A stretch of 64,000 bases of DNA from Acinetobacter sp. Ac_5812 (GCF_013072695.1 NZ_LXUK01000007.1:42595-106594), one strand, 5' to 3'. Numbered from the stretch's first letter, positions 1 through 9,404 are shown. The notes: generated by a model from the sequence alone, not told the origin. A program made the numbers and translations.

Positions 1-1642
1 CACTGAATATAAAGAATATTGAGACAAAGGCGATCAGTAAATATCTGTGATTTAAAGACCAATCTAAAATTGGGCTATACAATTTCTTAATAAAATGAAC
101 AATCTTTGACTCTTCTTCTTTAATTTCACCTGTAGTAACTAATGCCACCATTGCAGGGACAAACGTAATTGACAGAATCATTGCACCAACTAAAGCCATA
201 ACTACCGTTGCAGCCATTGGTGTAAACATCTTGCCTTCAACACCAGTCAAAGTCATCACAGGCAGATAAACCAAAATAATGATCAATTGACCATAAAGAA
301 TCGCTTTTCGAGATTCCTTTGTTGCTTCAAACACAGTCGTAAAACGTTCTTTTTGAGTCAGAATACGTCCTAACTCTTTTTGCTTCATGGCTAATTTAGC
401 GAGAGATGCCTCGACAATAACCACCGCACCATCAACAATAATTCCGAAATCGAGTGCACCTAAACTCATTAAATTGGCACTGATCTTTTGGTTAACCATG
501 CCTGTAATTGTCATCAACATGGATAATGGAATCACCATCGCCGTAATCAAGGCTGCTCGGAAATGTCCAAGAAAAAGAAAAAGTACCACAATGACCAGAA
601 TTGCACCTTCAAGTAAATTCTTCTTCACTGTCTGAATCGTTGCATCAACTAAAGTTGTTCGGTTGTAGACTGCTTTCGCTTCAACACCTTCAGGTAGCGA
701 CTTTTGAACCTGTTGTAGCTTTTGATCTACAGCATGAGCAACATTTCGAGAGTTTTCGCCAATAAGCATGAACGCTGTACCCAGTACAATTTCTTGCCCA
801 TCTTTGGTCGCAGCACCTGTCCGTAATTCATGACCAATCGATATTTTTGCAACGTCTTTCAATCTGAGGATATAACCATTGCTCGTCGTGATCGGAATAT
901 TTTGGATTTGTTCAATCGAGTTAATTTGAGAATCAGAACGGATTAAATACTGCTCACCATTTTTCTCAATGTACCCTGAACCTTTGTTCATGCTGTTCTT
1001 AGAGATCGCCTCTAAAATAGCTTTCTGATCCAGCCCTATACTACGCAAATAAGCATAATCAGGTTGAACAACAAATTGTTTTAGATAGCCACCAATAGTA
1101 TTGATTTCATTCACACCCTCTACATTTCGAAGCTGAGGTTTAATGACCCAATCTTGCAAGGTTCTTAATTCAGTGGGTGAAAGTGGGTTTAGACTATTCT
1201 TGGCATTCTCAACTGTATACATGAAGATCTCGCCAAGCCCTGTAGAAACAGGTCCCATTGAAGTCGATATGCCGCTTGGTAGTGTTGGTGTCACGCCTTG
1301 CAATTTTTCATTGACAATTTGACGGGCAAAATAGATGTCCGTCCCCTCCTTGAATATCGCCGTGACCTGAGATAAACCGTATCTCGACACAGAACGTGTA
1401 TATTCAAGATTAGGGATACCTGCCAAAGCTGTTTCAATCGGGTAAGTGACTTGTGACTCCATCTCCATAGGAGACAAGCCTTGTGCTTCACTGTTGATTT
1501 GGACTTGTACATTTGTGATATCAGGAACAGCATCAATAGGTAGTTTAAAATAGTTATAAACACCCAATGCAGCTACGAATAGGAAGACGATCAGTACAAG
1601 CCAACGATTCTTAATCGAAAGCTTAACAATTTGGTCAAACAT
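1..1642 (-). CDS. czcA: CzcA-type heavy-metal efflux RND permease (C-terminus cut by window edge)
   Basis: Inner-membrane proton-driven RND pump, the permease of a CzcCBA tripartite system exporting divalent metals (Co/Zn/Cd or Ni) from periplasm to outside. The reading frame starts at an ATG at 1642 (MFDQIVKLSIKNRWLV) and stays open to the left edge, giving about 547 residues, roughly the N-terminal half of a family protein of just over 1000. Visible are the first transmembrane segment, the periplasmic porter domain and the helix block with the motif LGALDFGIIVDGAVVIVE, characteristic of heavy-metal RND permeases (HME-RND) rather than drug pumps. It lies 11 bp after czcB in one transcription unit 4855 to 1. 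Metal specificity cannot be told from this half. Confidence 0.93.
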   Translation of the reverse strand, partial: MFDQIVKLSIKNRWLVLIVFLFVAALGVYNYFKLPIDAVPDITNVQVQINSEAQGLSPMEMESQVTYPIETALAGIPNLEYTRSVSRYGLSQVTAIFKEGTDIYFARQIVNEKLQGVTPTLPSGISTSMGPVSTGLGEIFMYTVENAKNSLNPLSPTELRTLQDWVIKPQLRNVEGVNEINTIGGYLKQFVVQPDYAYLRSIGLDQKAILEAISKNSMNKGSGYIEKNGEQYLIRSDSQINSIEQIQNIPITTSNGYILRLKDVAKISIGHELRTGAATKDGQEIVLGTAFMLIGENSRNVAHAVDQKLQQVQKSLPEGVEAKAVYNRTTLVDATIQTVKKNLLEGAILVIVVLFLFLGHFRAALITAMVIPLSMLMTITGMVNQKISANLMSLGALDFGIIVDGAVVIVEASLAKLAMKQKELGRILTQKERFTTVFEATKESRKAILYGQLIIILVYLPVMTLTGVEGKMFTPMAATVVMALVGAMILSITFVPAMVALVTTGEIKEEESKIVHFIKKLYSPILDWSLNHRYLLIAFVSIFFIFS

Positions 1643-1653
1643 AGTACTACCCC

Positions 1654-3132
1654 TTAATGATCATGAGTAGCGCCAGATTTACCTAGCTCTGCTTTTAATA
1701 AATAAGAATTGCCTGCCGCATAAACCTGACCTGCTTTTAAGCCTGACTTAACTTCAACAAACCCGTTATATTTTTCACCCAACTCTAATGGACGTGCTTC
1801 AAAATCATTGCCTACACGAATGAACACCACATCCCAATCACGGAAGTTTTGTAAAGCATCTTCACGAACCACCATAGGCTTCAAGCTTTGATTTTCAAAA
1901 ATATGTGCGGTGATCAATTGACCTGAACGCCATTTAAATTGGTTGGCAATTTCAACAAAGACTTGAGCAGTACGTGTTTTTGGATCAATGATATCACTGA
2001 TGTATTTGATCGTCCCCAATGCTTCTTCTGTGCCTGATTGAATTTGAGGTTTTACAGTCACCTTAGCATTCGGGTTAATTGTATTCAGCTTATCCGCAGG
2101 AACATTGACTACTGCAAGTAACTGAGATGTATTGGCAATTTTAAATATTGGCGAAGCTGGTGTGACATTTGATCCAACTGCCCCTAGCACTTGTAAGACT
2201 GTGCCAGACATCGCAGCCCGAACTTCAATTGTACCGTTGCCTGAACCACCATAAGAGCTGATTAAATTGTTCAGTTCATTGGCACGAATCTGAGCATTAT
2301 CAAATTCACGCTTTGCATTAATGTAGTCAATTTCAGGCGATACTCGTTTTTGAAATAACGTTCGCTCTTGCTCCATCTTTTTACGTGCAAATTGCAAATT
2401 ATCTACTGCAATAGAACGCTCAGCATTTAAGCGGATCAAGTCTTGGCTTTGTACTGTAGCTAATAAATCACCTTGACTTACTTTATCGCCAATCGTGCGA
2501 TATGTTTTGATGAGTGTTCCACTTGCTTTCGGTGTGATAAAACTTTCAAAATTATCAGGGAACTTCAATTCTCCCTTTAACTCTAAAGCATTTTCAAACA
2601 TCATGGATTCAACTTTTAGGAGCTCTAAACCACTGCTCTTGATACTACTGTCCAACATGGTGACACGACCTTCTTTGGTGTCCCATTTCCACGTATGTTT
2701 TTTACCTTGATAATCAACGTTGACAATCATTAAAAATGAATGTGGTTCATAGACAATTTCATTACCGATCAAGTAATCACTCTCTGGTTTAAATTGAATA
2801 TTTTGCTCTGCATCCAAACGTTTGATGTAGACATTTGCCGTTAATGCTTCAGGTTTAAGCGGTTTATCTTTGAAATACCCATAAACACGGAGATGTGGTT
2901 CTACGCCCTGCTCAAAGATTTTCACTTCCGCTGAGAAATCGCCATCACGATATAAACGTCCACCATGAGGTCCTTTCTCGTCACCTGCTACTGCAACTTT
3001 TACTTCTGTTGCTTCCCCATGTGCTGAAGAAGACTGAGTCTTTTGACCTGTCTTGTACCATGCCACAGCACATAACACGACAAGCAAGGCAATAATGCCC
3101 GTAGCCATTAAAGTATTGGTTGGTTTATTCAT
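1654..3132 (-). CDS. czcB: CzcB-type periplasmic adaptor of metal efflux RND system
   Basis: Membrane-fusion adaptor that links the CzcA pump to the CzcC outer-membrane channel. The 492-residue product has an N-terminal membrane anchor (residues 7-25), then an extra N-domain with GPHGGRLYRDGDFSAEV, a sequence typical of CzcB adaptors of metal systems. The HlyD-like core follows: a barrel-sandwich half with SGTLIKTYRTIGDKVSQG (about 205-222), a helical hairpin (about 240-300) and the second half around SGTVLQVLGAVGSNV. The C-terminus ends in the metal-binding-like ATHDH. Start ATG has AAGGGCAAG upstream. It is spaced 10 bp from czcC and 11 bp from czcA, so the three are co-transcribed. Confidence 0.93.
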   Translation of the reverse strand: MNKPTNTLMATGIIALLVVLCAVAWYKTGQKTQSSSAHGEATEVKVAVAGDEKGPHGGRLYRDGDFSAEVKIFEQGVEPHLRVYGYFKDKPLKPEALTANVYIKRLDAEQNIQFKPESDYLIGNEIVYEPHSFLMIVNVDYQGKKHTWKWDTKEGRVTMLDSSIKSSGLELLKVESMMFENALELKGELKFPDNFESFITPKASGTLIKTYRTIGDKVSQGDLLATVQSQDLIRLNAERSIAVDNLQFARKKMEQERTLFQKRVSPEIDYINAKREFDNAQIRANELNNLISSYGGSGNGTIEVRAAMSGTVLQVLGAVGSNVTPASPIFKIANTSQLLAVVNVPADKLNTINPNAKVTVKPQIQSGTEEALGTIKYISDIIDPKTRTAQVFVEIANQFKWRSGQLITAHIFENQSLKPMVVREDALQNFRDWDVVFIRVGNDFEARPLELGEKYNGFVEVKSGLKAGQVYAAGNSYLLKAELGKSGATHDH

Positions 3133-3142
3133 ATTCTTGCCC

Positions 3143-4342
3143 TTATTCTTGATCTAAATGAGTAATGTAGTTGCGCTCGACTTCTGCAATTTCTGTCTGC
3201 AAAGCCAACCACAAATCGAATCGAGCAAGATGTTTGTCTAACCAAATTTGCTTAATGCTATTGAACTCAAGTAACGAGTTTTTCCCTGCTTGGTATCCCA
3301 TCTCTGCAATGCGAAGACTTTCATTGGTTGCGGGCAAAACGGTTTGATCATATTGGTGGATCACATCGATTAAGTTAGAAACCTCAATGGACTTGTTTTC
3401 CAGTTCAATTTTAGAATTACGGCTAACCCATACAGACTGCGTTTCAGCTTTCATCTGTTCCGCTTGGGCAATCGCAATATTGCCTTTATTTCGGTTGAAG
3501 ATATTGAGTGGTATTGAGGTTGAAACTTGGAATACCTTGTCATTGGTTTCTTGATAGTTTTTGACCCCAACACCCAAAGTGATATCAGGTATTGCTTCTT
3601 TACGAGCGAGTTCAAATTGTGTCTTTTTCAATTTTGAACTCAGAAACGCTTCTTGCTCAGCCAAACTAATTTTGTCTGTGAAATTAAAACTTAGAGGAAC
3701 TTCTAAAGCGTTACTTGGTAGATTCGATGTGAACTTAGAGCACAGATTCTTCTGAAACTGCCCCTTTTTCACTTCATTTTGATAACGTAGTTTTGATTCA
3801 GATGAAAGTGCTGCACTGAGCTGAGCATCCGAAGGAATGACTCGCCCAAACTTGAGCCTTTCCGAAAGAACATTGGCTTGTCTTGCATTAAACTTGCTTT
3901 CTGTTGAATAAACTTCAGCACGTTGAGTTGCCACATACCAGTTCGCCATACAGATTCTTAAATCTGCTTTGAGTTCAGCCTGACGCTTTGCTATTTCGAA
4001 CTGATTACGATCACCTTGAAAACTCGCAATTTGCTTTCTCAAGGAGAGTTTATTACTAAGAGGAATCTCTTGTGACAACCCTAACAAGGTTGTTGAGCCA
4101 TCCAAACCCTTCAATTTGGAATTACCAAGATTATCCAACTCCACATTGAAAGTAGGATTATTTAATCTGCCAGCAAACTTTTGGTTGATTTCATAAGCTT
4201 GCTCGGACTGCTGTAGGCTATTGAGTACAGCATCACTTGCGATAACCTGCTTTTGTAGTTCAGCATAATTCGTTTCCGCAAATGCGTTTGCTGCCGTTAC
4301 TACAAAACCACAGCTAAGGAATAGCTGATAAATTTTAGACAT
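3143..4342 (-). CDS. czcC: CzcC-type TolC-family outer-membrane channel
   Basis: Outer-membrane efflux protein of the same tripartite metal exporter. The 399-residue product has a cleavable signal peptide (about residues 1-22, ending AANAFA) and two repeats of the OEP (TolC) domain rich in long helices; the stretch ARKEAIPDITLGVGVKNYQ is a typical CzcC signature. The length matches CzcC proteins (about 400-420). The start is supported by AGGTAAAG just upstream of the ATG. First of the three structural czc genes, and preceded by a small His-rich membrane protein gene 48 bp upstream. Confidence 0.92.
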   Translation of the reverse strand: MSKIYQLFLSCGFVVTAANAFAETNYAELQKQVIASDAVLNSLQQSEQAYEINQKFAGRLNNPTFNVELDNLGNSKLKGLDGSTTLLGLSQEIPLSNKLSLRKQIASFQGDRNQFEIAKRQAELKADLRICMANWYVATQRAEVYSTESKFNARQANVLSERLKFGRVIPSDAQLSAALSSESKLRYQNEVKKGQFQKNLCSKFTSNLPSNALEVPLSFNFTDKISLAEQEAFLSSKLKKTQFELARKEAIPDITLGVGVKNYQETNDKVFQVSTSIPLNIFNRNKGNIAIAQAEQMKAETQSVWVSRNSKIELENKSIEVSNLIDVIHQYDQTVLPATNESLRIAEMGYQAGKNSLLEFNSIKQIWLDKHLARFDLWLALQTEIAEVERNYITHLDQE

Positions 4343-4352
4343 GACTTTACCT

Positions 4353-4384
4353 ATACAAAAAAATGAATAATTATTTTTTGTATA
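4353..4384. repeat. perfect 10-bp inverted repeat in the czcC leader
   Basis: The arms TATACAAAAA and TTTTTGTATA flank a 12-bp centre and fill most of the gap between the small membrane-protein gene and czcC. It could be an operator or an RNA hairpin that tunes czcC expression relative to the upstream gene. There is no direct evidence for either role. Confidence 0.4.
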
Positions 4385-4390
4385 TAAAAA

Positions 4391-4855
4391 TCAATTTCTT
4401 AGAACAATAAGAGCTTTTGTATAGGTATAAGAATTACGTAAAATAAATATTCTTTTTCTAAAGTCAAATACCCGAATCTGATGTTCAGATAACTTTAGGA
4501 ACAGAAAAATAAGAGCAGTGATAAAACTTAGAATAAACACAGGGTCTATGCTTAGATCACTATCAGAAGAAATAGGCTTCACCGAGTGATGGTAGATTGG
4601 CTCATCAAAATTCTTCCAAGTGTGTGTTTCTACATCATGATCAGTCATACTTGTAAAAGAATCACCTGAGTGCTGCAAAGACCAATGACTTGATGCATCA
4701 TCTTCCACAACAATACTTAATTCATGTTGGTGTTCAATATTTTCAAGTAAAACAGGTGCCCACGCATGAACTCCCGTAATTGTTATCGTAAACAAAAACA
4801 GGATAAATGCGAGTATAAGCTTAGACAACCTACTTGAACGCATGACGATGGACAT
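4391..4855 (-). CDS. small His-rich membrane protein heading the czc operon (CzcI-like position)
   Basis: A 154-residue protein with an N-terminal signal or anchor helix (about 10-31), a hydrophilic periplasmic stretch of about 75 residues with many His, Asp and Glu, and a second transmembrane helix (about 105-122) followed by a basic tail. No family was recognised with certainty. Position and shape resemble CzcI, a small periplasmic protein encoded ahead of czcC in some Czc systems, and the His-rich loop suggests metal binding. It is 48 bp upstream of czcC on the same strand and so is probably the first gene of the operon. A second in-frame ATG lies at 4843; neither start has a well-spaced ribosome site. 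Metal sensing is inference. Confidence 0.7.
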   Translation of the reverse strand: MSIVMRSSRLSKLILAFILFLFTITITGVHAWAPVLLENIEHQHELSIVVEDDASSHWSLQHSGDSFTSMTDHDVETHTWKNFDEPIYHHSVKPISSDSDLSIDPVFILSFITALIFLFLKLSEHQIRVFDFRKRIFILRNSYTYTKALIVLRN

Positions 4856-4998
4856 ACTTCTGATTTGCTAACAAAATACTAAAAAGCGTTATTAAAGTAA
4901 ATCCATCTCTCAGATATTCTAGAAGTGAATATCTTCTTATCTACAGACCAAAATCTGCAAAAAAAGAGTACGAGTACTCTTTTCTAATTAAATTCATT

Positions 4999-5413
4999 TC
5001 AATTCAAAGCCTGCACCGACTGCTGCAACCCTTTCTGAATATCCTGAACATGAGTGAGATCATAAGATTGTTGATGCTGCTCTGGCTTCGTTTCATCCGT
5101 ATAAAACTCCTCAACAATATCCAAGCCCTCTTCACCACCCACCTCAAAACTGGCATTACAATAGCTCTGCCTTGCCACATGGTCTAAAGTCTACTGATAA
5201 AACCCTACTGCTTTGCTTTGTTCATCCGTCTGTTTGGCTGAGCTAATTGCCCCATGAAAGCTCATTCCATAAGTTATGGTTAAGCTCAATTAATATAACA
5301 AGCTATGGTGCTTTTACCTCATGAAGTAAGTTGTAATGACAGGTATTATAAAAGATCATCCGATGCTGCATCGGTAATAACGCAGCCGTACTGCTAAAGC
5401 GAGTATTTTATTA
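4999..5413 (-). pseudogene. decayed copy of the C-terminal half of the gene at 9436-10338
   Basis: On the minus strand this stretch matches the 3' half of the intact gene at 9436 nearly base for base at first: the last codons encode QSVQALN in both, and the following 200 bases are close to identical. An in-frame TAG (near 5193) replaces a Glu codon, and beyond about 5220 the match continues with indels and frameshifts until it fades near 5413. The N-terminal half is missing. It shows that a second copy of this island gene once lay here and decayed. Confidence 0.85.
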
Positions 5414-5798
5414 AAAAATGAAATAGGCCACTCTTCTAGATACGTTTGGGATGTGACTATAGGAGCAATTATCTTATCTTGGCGAAGCGTCTATGAGCTT
5501 ATTTATCAGATGAAAAAAATAAAACACAATTCTGTACCAAAATCTAATTTAGATATCAGTAAAAAAAGCCTAATTTTGGTAAATTAGGCTATAAACTTTT
5601 TATAATTAAAATTTTAGTTAAAACCACTAAAACTAATTTTTTTTGATCGGCATGATGCGATCTCATGCTTAACGTTGATATTTGAACTTGTCGATTATAG
5701 CTCGATCATGGCTAAGTGTTAGGAATACGTTTATTCTATTCACTGCTCAAATACTACCGTATCGCCTACGGATTCGATCAAAACTATTTGATCCAAAG
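5414..5798. other. non-coding stretch with terminator of the cold-shock gene
   Basis: No credible ORF. At 5561-5590 there is an intrinsic terminator reading on the minus strand: a 10-bp stem (AGCCTAATTT / AAATTAGGCT) with a 4-base loop and a T-run. It lies about 210 bp beyond the stop of the cold-shock gene and could end its transcript. The rest may be further eroded island DNA; nothing else was recognised. Confidence 0.5.
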
Positions 5799-6020
5799 TT
5801 AAGAATTTAACTGGATAATTGTAATATCACTCGCCTGTAGCCCTTTTTTTCCTTGCAAGACGTCAAATTTAACTCGCTGACCTTCGAAAAGAGTTTTAAA
5901 ACCACTATTTGCGATTGAACTATAATGAGCAAAAACATCTTGACCATCATCAGATTGAATAAAACCGAAACCTTTTGTTTCGTTAAACCATTTAACTGTG
6001 CCATTCATATAACTAGACAT
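5799..6020 (-). CDS. CspA-family cold-shock protein
   Basis: Single-stranded nucleic-acid-binding RNA chaperone of 73 residues made of one cold-shock domain. Both RNP motifs are clear: KGFGFI (RNP1, residues 16-21) and VFAHYSS (RNP2, 29-35). An internal ATG at residue 5 (MNGTVKWF) is the more usual family start, but the four extra residues keep the frame and either could be used. The long AT-rich region upstream, without other genes, agrees with the long 5' untranslated leaders known for csp genes. Expression on cold shock is expected from the family, not seen here. Confidence 0.93.
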   Translation of the reverse strand: MSSYMNGTVKWFNETKGFGFIQSDDGQDVFAHYSSIANSGFKTLFEGQRVKFDVLQGKKGLQASDITIIQLNS

Positions 6021-6487
6021 AAAAAATCATTTCTCTTTTGAGAATTTAATTAATAAATTAAACTTTAAAATAATAATTTTGAAACTAAAATATCAAATAA
6101 GCGAAAAATGCAAAAGAAGAATTTTAATGAGACAAATATATTTTCCTATCGTTAGAATCAACTATACACTCTTAATTTTTAATAGCAACTTATATTATTT
6201 TAGGTGAATATTACAAATATTTACCTCTTCGATAACTTCAAAAATATCATAATCATAGTCCTCTCACGCCATATGATTATAATTTTTAAAATAACTTTCT
6301 TGGCTTATTTTTATCTAAAATATCCTACCTAATAGCTTACATCTCTTTAAAATTTATCTATAGTATCTCTTCTTCCTGATCCAGAGCAGGAATATATTTC
6401 GTCACTTCTTAATACATTATAAATTCTGCTCATCAATATTGATAAAAAATGTAATAAACAATACAAAGATATTAGCTTATTCTTTAC
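6021..6487. other. AT-rich intergenic region upstream of the cold-shock gene
   Basis: About 470 bases of very AT-rich DNA without a convincing ORF. It should contain the promoter and leader of the minus-strand cold-shock gene. No recognisable RNA or repeat was seen. Confidence 0.4.
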
Positions 6488-6520
6488 AAGAAAAAATAAA
6501 AATGAGTCTATTCAAACTCA
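6488..6520 (-). terminator. weak intrinsic terminator
   Basis: Minus-strand hairpin TGAGT / ACTCA with an 8-base loop followed by a run rich in T. It sits 15 bp beyond the stop of the small gene at 6536. Confidence 0.45.
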
Positions 6521-6535
6521 ATAAAGCTAGTATTT

Positions 6536-6745
6536 TTACTTTATATAGTAGCTACTACCATCTAAACTATTAAAAACCCAATCTAGCGTAGGGTAAATAA
6601 TTTCCCCTTTTATCAAAATGTATTCAATTTTTAAACTTTGAACTCGTTTTTTTTGAAGTGCACTTTCAGTATTTTCATCTGAGTAATTTGCGTGCGCTCT
6701 TTTCTCTCTACCCTGATAATCAACAACCGTAATGTCTTTTAGCAT
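6536..6745 (-). CDS. small protein of unknown function
   Basis: A 69-residue soluble protein that I do not recognise. The start ATG has GGAG nine bases upstream, and a small hairpin with a T-run follows the stop, so it looks like a real monocistronic gene. The sequence is charged in the first half (KRAHANYSDENTES, a short Lys/Arg stretch) and ends with aromatic residues (SSYYIK). There is no signal peptide and no membrane segment. Low GC like its surroundings. Confidence 0.55.
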   Translation of the reverse strand: MLKDITVVDYQGREKRAHANYSDENTESALQKKRVQSLKIEYILIKGEIIYPTLDWVFNSLDGSSYYIK

Positions 6746-7104
6746 AAATATGCTCCAATTTAATCAAACATAGTATGCCTAGTAGTGCATATATACAATT
6801 GATAATTTAACCACTCCCTAATTTCATTAATTTTCAGAAAATTAAATACTGTGATAAAAATTTGATCAAAAAATTATATATGTATGTTTTATGTAGCTCT
6901 ACTTGAAATTTAAATGATATATTTCGAGACTTTATATGATAATACTCAAGCATTTATATATAATTGATTTTATTTATGAAATATTTCATCGAGATAAACA
7001 GCATTTTTGGCACATATCAACACATATAGGTCTTAAAACTATCGTAGTGTAACGGCTTTTACAGCGTACTATGGGTTTTCCACAGTGAAGTTAAGAAGAT
7101 AAAA
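6746..7104. other. AT-rich intergenic region
   Basis: No ORF of note. It separates the divergent small genes at 6745 (minus) and 7105 (plus) and presumably carries both promoters. No motif stood out. Confidence 0.35.
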
Positions 7105-7281
7105 ATGTCAGGTTTCAAAAGTTTCTCACAAAATACTACTACCCATGCAAATACAATTAAAGTTCAAGCAAATGAGCATTCAGAAGTAAAGTCCCCTACT
7201 GAAACCCAGCCTTCACAAACTCCAAGTTCTGAAAGTGATCAATCTGGAAATAATGACCAACCAGATCCTAACAATAAATAA
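7105..7281 (+). CDS. 58-residue disordered, low-complexity small protein
   Basis: Begins MSGFKSFSQNTTT and ends DQPDPNNK, with a stop at 7279-7281. AAGAAG lies a few bases upstream of the ATG as a ribosome site. The second half is Ser, Thr, Gln, Asn, Asp and Pro rich with no hydrophobic core, so the product is probably unstructured. A perfect 8-bp stem-loop follows the stop by 15 bp, which supports a real transcript end. No family recognised. Confidence 0.5.
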   Translation: MSGFKSFSQNTTTHANTIKVQANEHSEVKSPTETQPSQTPSSESDQSGNNDQPDPNNK

Positions 7282-7296
7282 TTCCTTATTAACAGT

Positions 7297-7317
7297 GCCT
7301 TAAAACTTATTTAAGGC
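7297..7317 (+). terminator. stem-loop after the small gene
   Basis: GCCTTAAA / TTTAAGGC with a 5-base loop. There is no strong T-run directly after it. A second weak candidate with a run of six T lies near 7450-7463. Confidence 0.4.
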
Positions 7318-7624
7318 TCTGCTATTATCGTGAGAAAAGTAATACAGTGATTTACTTTACTGTTAATTATTTTATCAATTTAATTTGTTTAGCTCTTTAA
7401 GAAATTGCAACTATTCATTCCTAAAATTAATATGACTAGTCTCTCAAATCTGAGGGGCTTTTTTAATTGCTCTAATACAACATAAGAAGTCGTGAGCAAC
7501 ATAGAAATTGCTTTCTTTACAAAAAATTATTTTCCACGCTATTTATAATTTCGCAGCTTAAAAAAGAACATAATTTTATTTCTCATGTGCTACTCTGTTG
7601 AGTTTTCTTAAGAAACGCTTTGCC
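7318..7624. other. intergenic region before the acyltransferase gene
   Basis: About 300 bases without a gene. It contains a small hairpin followed by a T-run near 7440-7463, possibly a terminator for the upstream small gene, and must hold the promoter of the acyltransferase gene. An alternative in-frame TTG start for that gene lies at 7598. Confidence 0.35.
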
Positions 7625-8554
7625 ATGAATTCTAAACAACAATATGAGGCAAGTGCATTTCAGTGGTCTTTTTTATTACCCAGATATTGGGGTATATGGA
7701 TTGCCATCATTGTTCTGATGATATTTGCTTTACTCCCTTGGTCTATACAATGTCGATTTGCGAAAATTTTATCAAACCTGTCATGGAAATTTCTACATTC
7801 CAGAAGAAAAACTACAGTCAAAAACCTTTCTCTATGTTTCCCTAACAAAACATATGAAGAAATTGAAACAGATGCAAAACAGGTTTTTTTCAATGCAATG
7901 CTTGGCGTTTTCGAAGCCCTAAATGCATGGTACCGACCGCAGTGGTTTGTAAACAGAATCCATGTTCATGGTACAGAATATCTAAAAAGTTCTCATGACA
8001 AAGGCATCTTATTACTAGGTAGCCATACAACACTATTGGATGCTGGTGGTTTCGTGAGTAGCCGTTTCTTCGATTTAGATGTGGTTTATAGACCACAAAA
8101 TAATCCCCTTTTAGATATGATGATTACCAGATGCCGCTCTCAAATTTATAAAAATCAGATTTCTAAAGATGATATGAGAGCACTGATCAGCAACTTAAAA
8201 CATGGTCATGCCATTTGGTATAGTCCCGACCAAGACTTCGGTCTTAAACAGGGTGTAATGGCTCCATTTTTTGGCATACCCGCAGCAACACTAACTGCAC
8301 ATAGACGGCTAATAAAAATTACAAATTCTGTCGCCATCCCACTATTTTTTTATAGAACTGGAGACATCAAAAATCCTCAATATCATATTTTATTAGAACC
8401 TCCTCTTGATAACTTTCCAAGCAATGATGAAGTAGCAGATGCGACTAGAGTCAATCTTATTTTGGAAAGACAGATCAAAACACAGCCTACTCAATATATG
8501 TGGTTTCATCGAAGGTTTAAAACCAGAATAGATGGACAAGAAAAAATATATTAA
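7625..8554 (+). CDS. LpxL/LpxM-family lipid A or lysophospholipid acyltransferase
   Basis: Inner-membrane enzyme that transfers a fatty acyl chain from acyl-ACP, in the HtrB/LpxL/LpxM family. The 309-residue product has one N-terminal transmembrane helix (about 20-40), then the catalytic HX4D motif in GSHTTLLDAGG, the conserved YRPQNNPLLD box, WYSPDQDFG and the C-terminal QYMWFHRRFKTR, all hallmarks of the family. Length fits (about 300-310). I chose the ATG at 7625; the TTG at 7598 would add nine residues but has no ribosome site. It is a stand-alone gene in accessory DNA, so it is probably an extra paralogue of the core lipid A acyltransferases. The exact acyl donor and site are unknown. 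Confidence 0.85.
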   Translation: MNSKQQYEASAFQWSFLLPRYWGIWIAIIVLMIFALLPWSIQCRFAKILSNLSWKFLHSRRKTTVKNLSLCFPNKTYEEIETDAKQVFFNAMLGVFEALNAWYRPQWFVNRIHVHGTEYLKSSHDKGILLLGSHTTLLDAGGFVSSRFFDLDVVYRPQNNPLLDMMITRCRSQIYKNQISKDDMRALISNLKHGHAIWYSPDQDFGLKQGVMAPFFGIPAATLTAHRRLIKITNSVAIPLFFYRTGDIKNPQYHILLEPPLDNFPSNDEVADATRVNLILERQIKTQPTQYMWFHRRFKTRIDGQEKIY

Positions 8555-8753
8555 TATTTTCTAAAAATCATTGAAAAATATCAGAATAACATGGAGATGT
8601 TTGATTAATTTTATTCTACATTATTTGAATATAGCAACTATTTATCTGTTTTATATGTCTTTATTAACATCTAAACATAAAAGTGTTTCAAATAAACTAA
8701 AGATGATCTCATTTCTATATTTGTAAGAGTTAAAGCATCATTTACTTTTATTG

Positions 8754-9140
8754 TCATCTTTCTAAATAGTTCATTGAACCCATGTTATAGGCATCAATGG
8801 AGTCAATATCCACAATAATGCTGGTGGTAGTAGTGGTAGGTACTTTTTGGGTACCGATCACATAAATTGCATCTGTAAGATGTAAGGTATCGATGTTCTT
8901 AAGATAGGTTAAGTCATCTTCCTCTTTGGAAATTTGTTCAGTAGTGAGACTTTTTCGTCCACTCTCCCTAAATGTTTTTAGGACGAGATTTTGTTCTATA
9001 TTATAAAAGTCATCTCGTGGAATAATTCTTCCTGAAATCATTAGACCATTGACAGCCAAAGTTACAGCAATACCATCTTTTACTTTTTCAAGATCACTAT
9101 TAATCATCAACACTAACATTCTTAATACAGCATGTTTCAT
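8754..9140 (-). CDS. GvpU-like protein (gas vesicle accessory family) of unknown role
   Basis: A 128-residue protein starting at the ATG at 9140, which has AAAGGA at good spacing; an upstream in-frame ATG at 9194 lacks one. The region GIAVTLAVNGLMISGRIIPRDDFY and the later LHLTDAIYVIG followed by VDIDSIDAYNMGSM resemble the layout of GvpU proteins (a beta-rich fold with a conserved Leu-Xaa-Leu-Xaa-Asp/Gly pattern). No gas vesicle structural gene is nearby, so a role in flotation is unlikely. The assignment comes from memory of the pattern and is tentative. Confidence 0.45.
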   Translation of the reverse strand: MKHAVLRMLVLMINSDLEKVKDGIAVTLAVNGLMISGRIIPRDDFYNIEQNLVLKTFRESGRKSLTTEQISKEEDDLTYLKNIDTLHLTDAIYVIGTQKVPTTTTTSIIVDIDSIDAYNMGSMNYLER

Positions 9141-9404
9141 AAAGTATCCTTTATCATCTTTATAATTATCAAAAAAATATATAAAATTATACACAGCATA
9201 ATTTCATGCTTAAAATCAATTTCTATAAAAAATTAATATATAAATTATAGAATATTTTAAAATATAGTATCACAGTTAAGATATTTAAATTAATAAATAT
9301 CATATTATTTCTTAAATTTAGGCTATAAAAATTTTACATTTTTAAATTCCATATATTAATAATAAAAATCAAGCTTCTCTACATTATTTTAAAAATTAAA
9401 GAAA

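Noticed and set aside
387..635. Plus-strand 82-residue ORF within czcA, and the other ORFs on the opposite strand of clear genes
   Set aside because: They overlap well-conserved coding frames, lack ribosome sites and look like nothing known.
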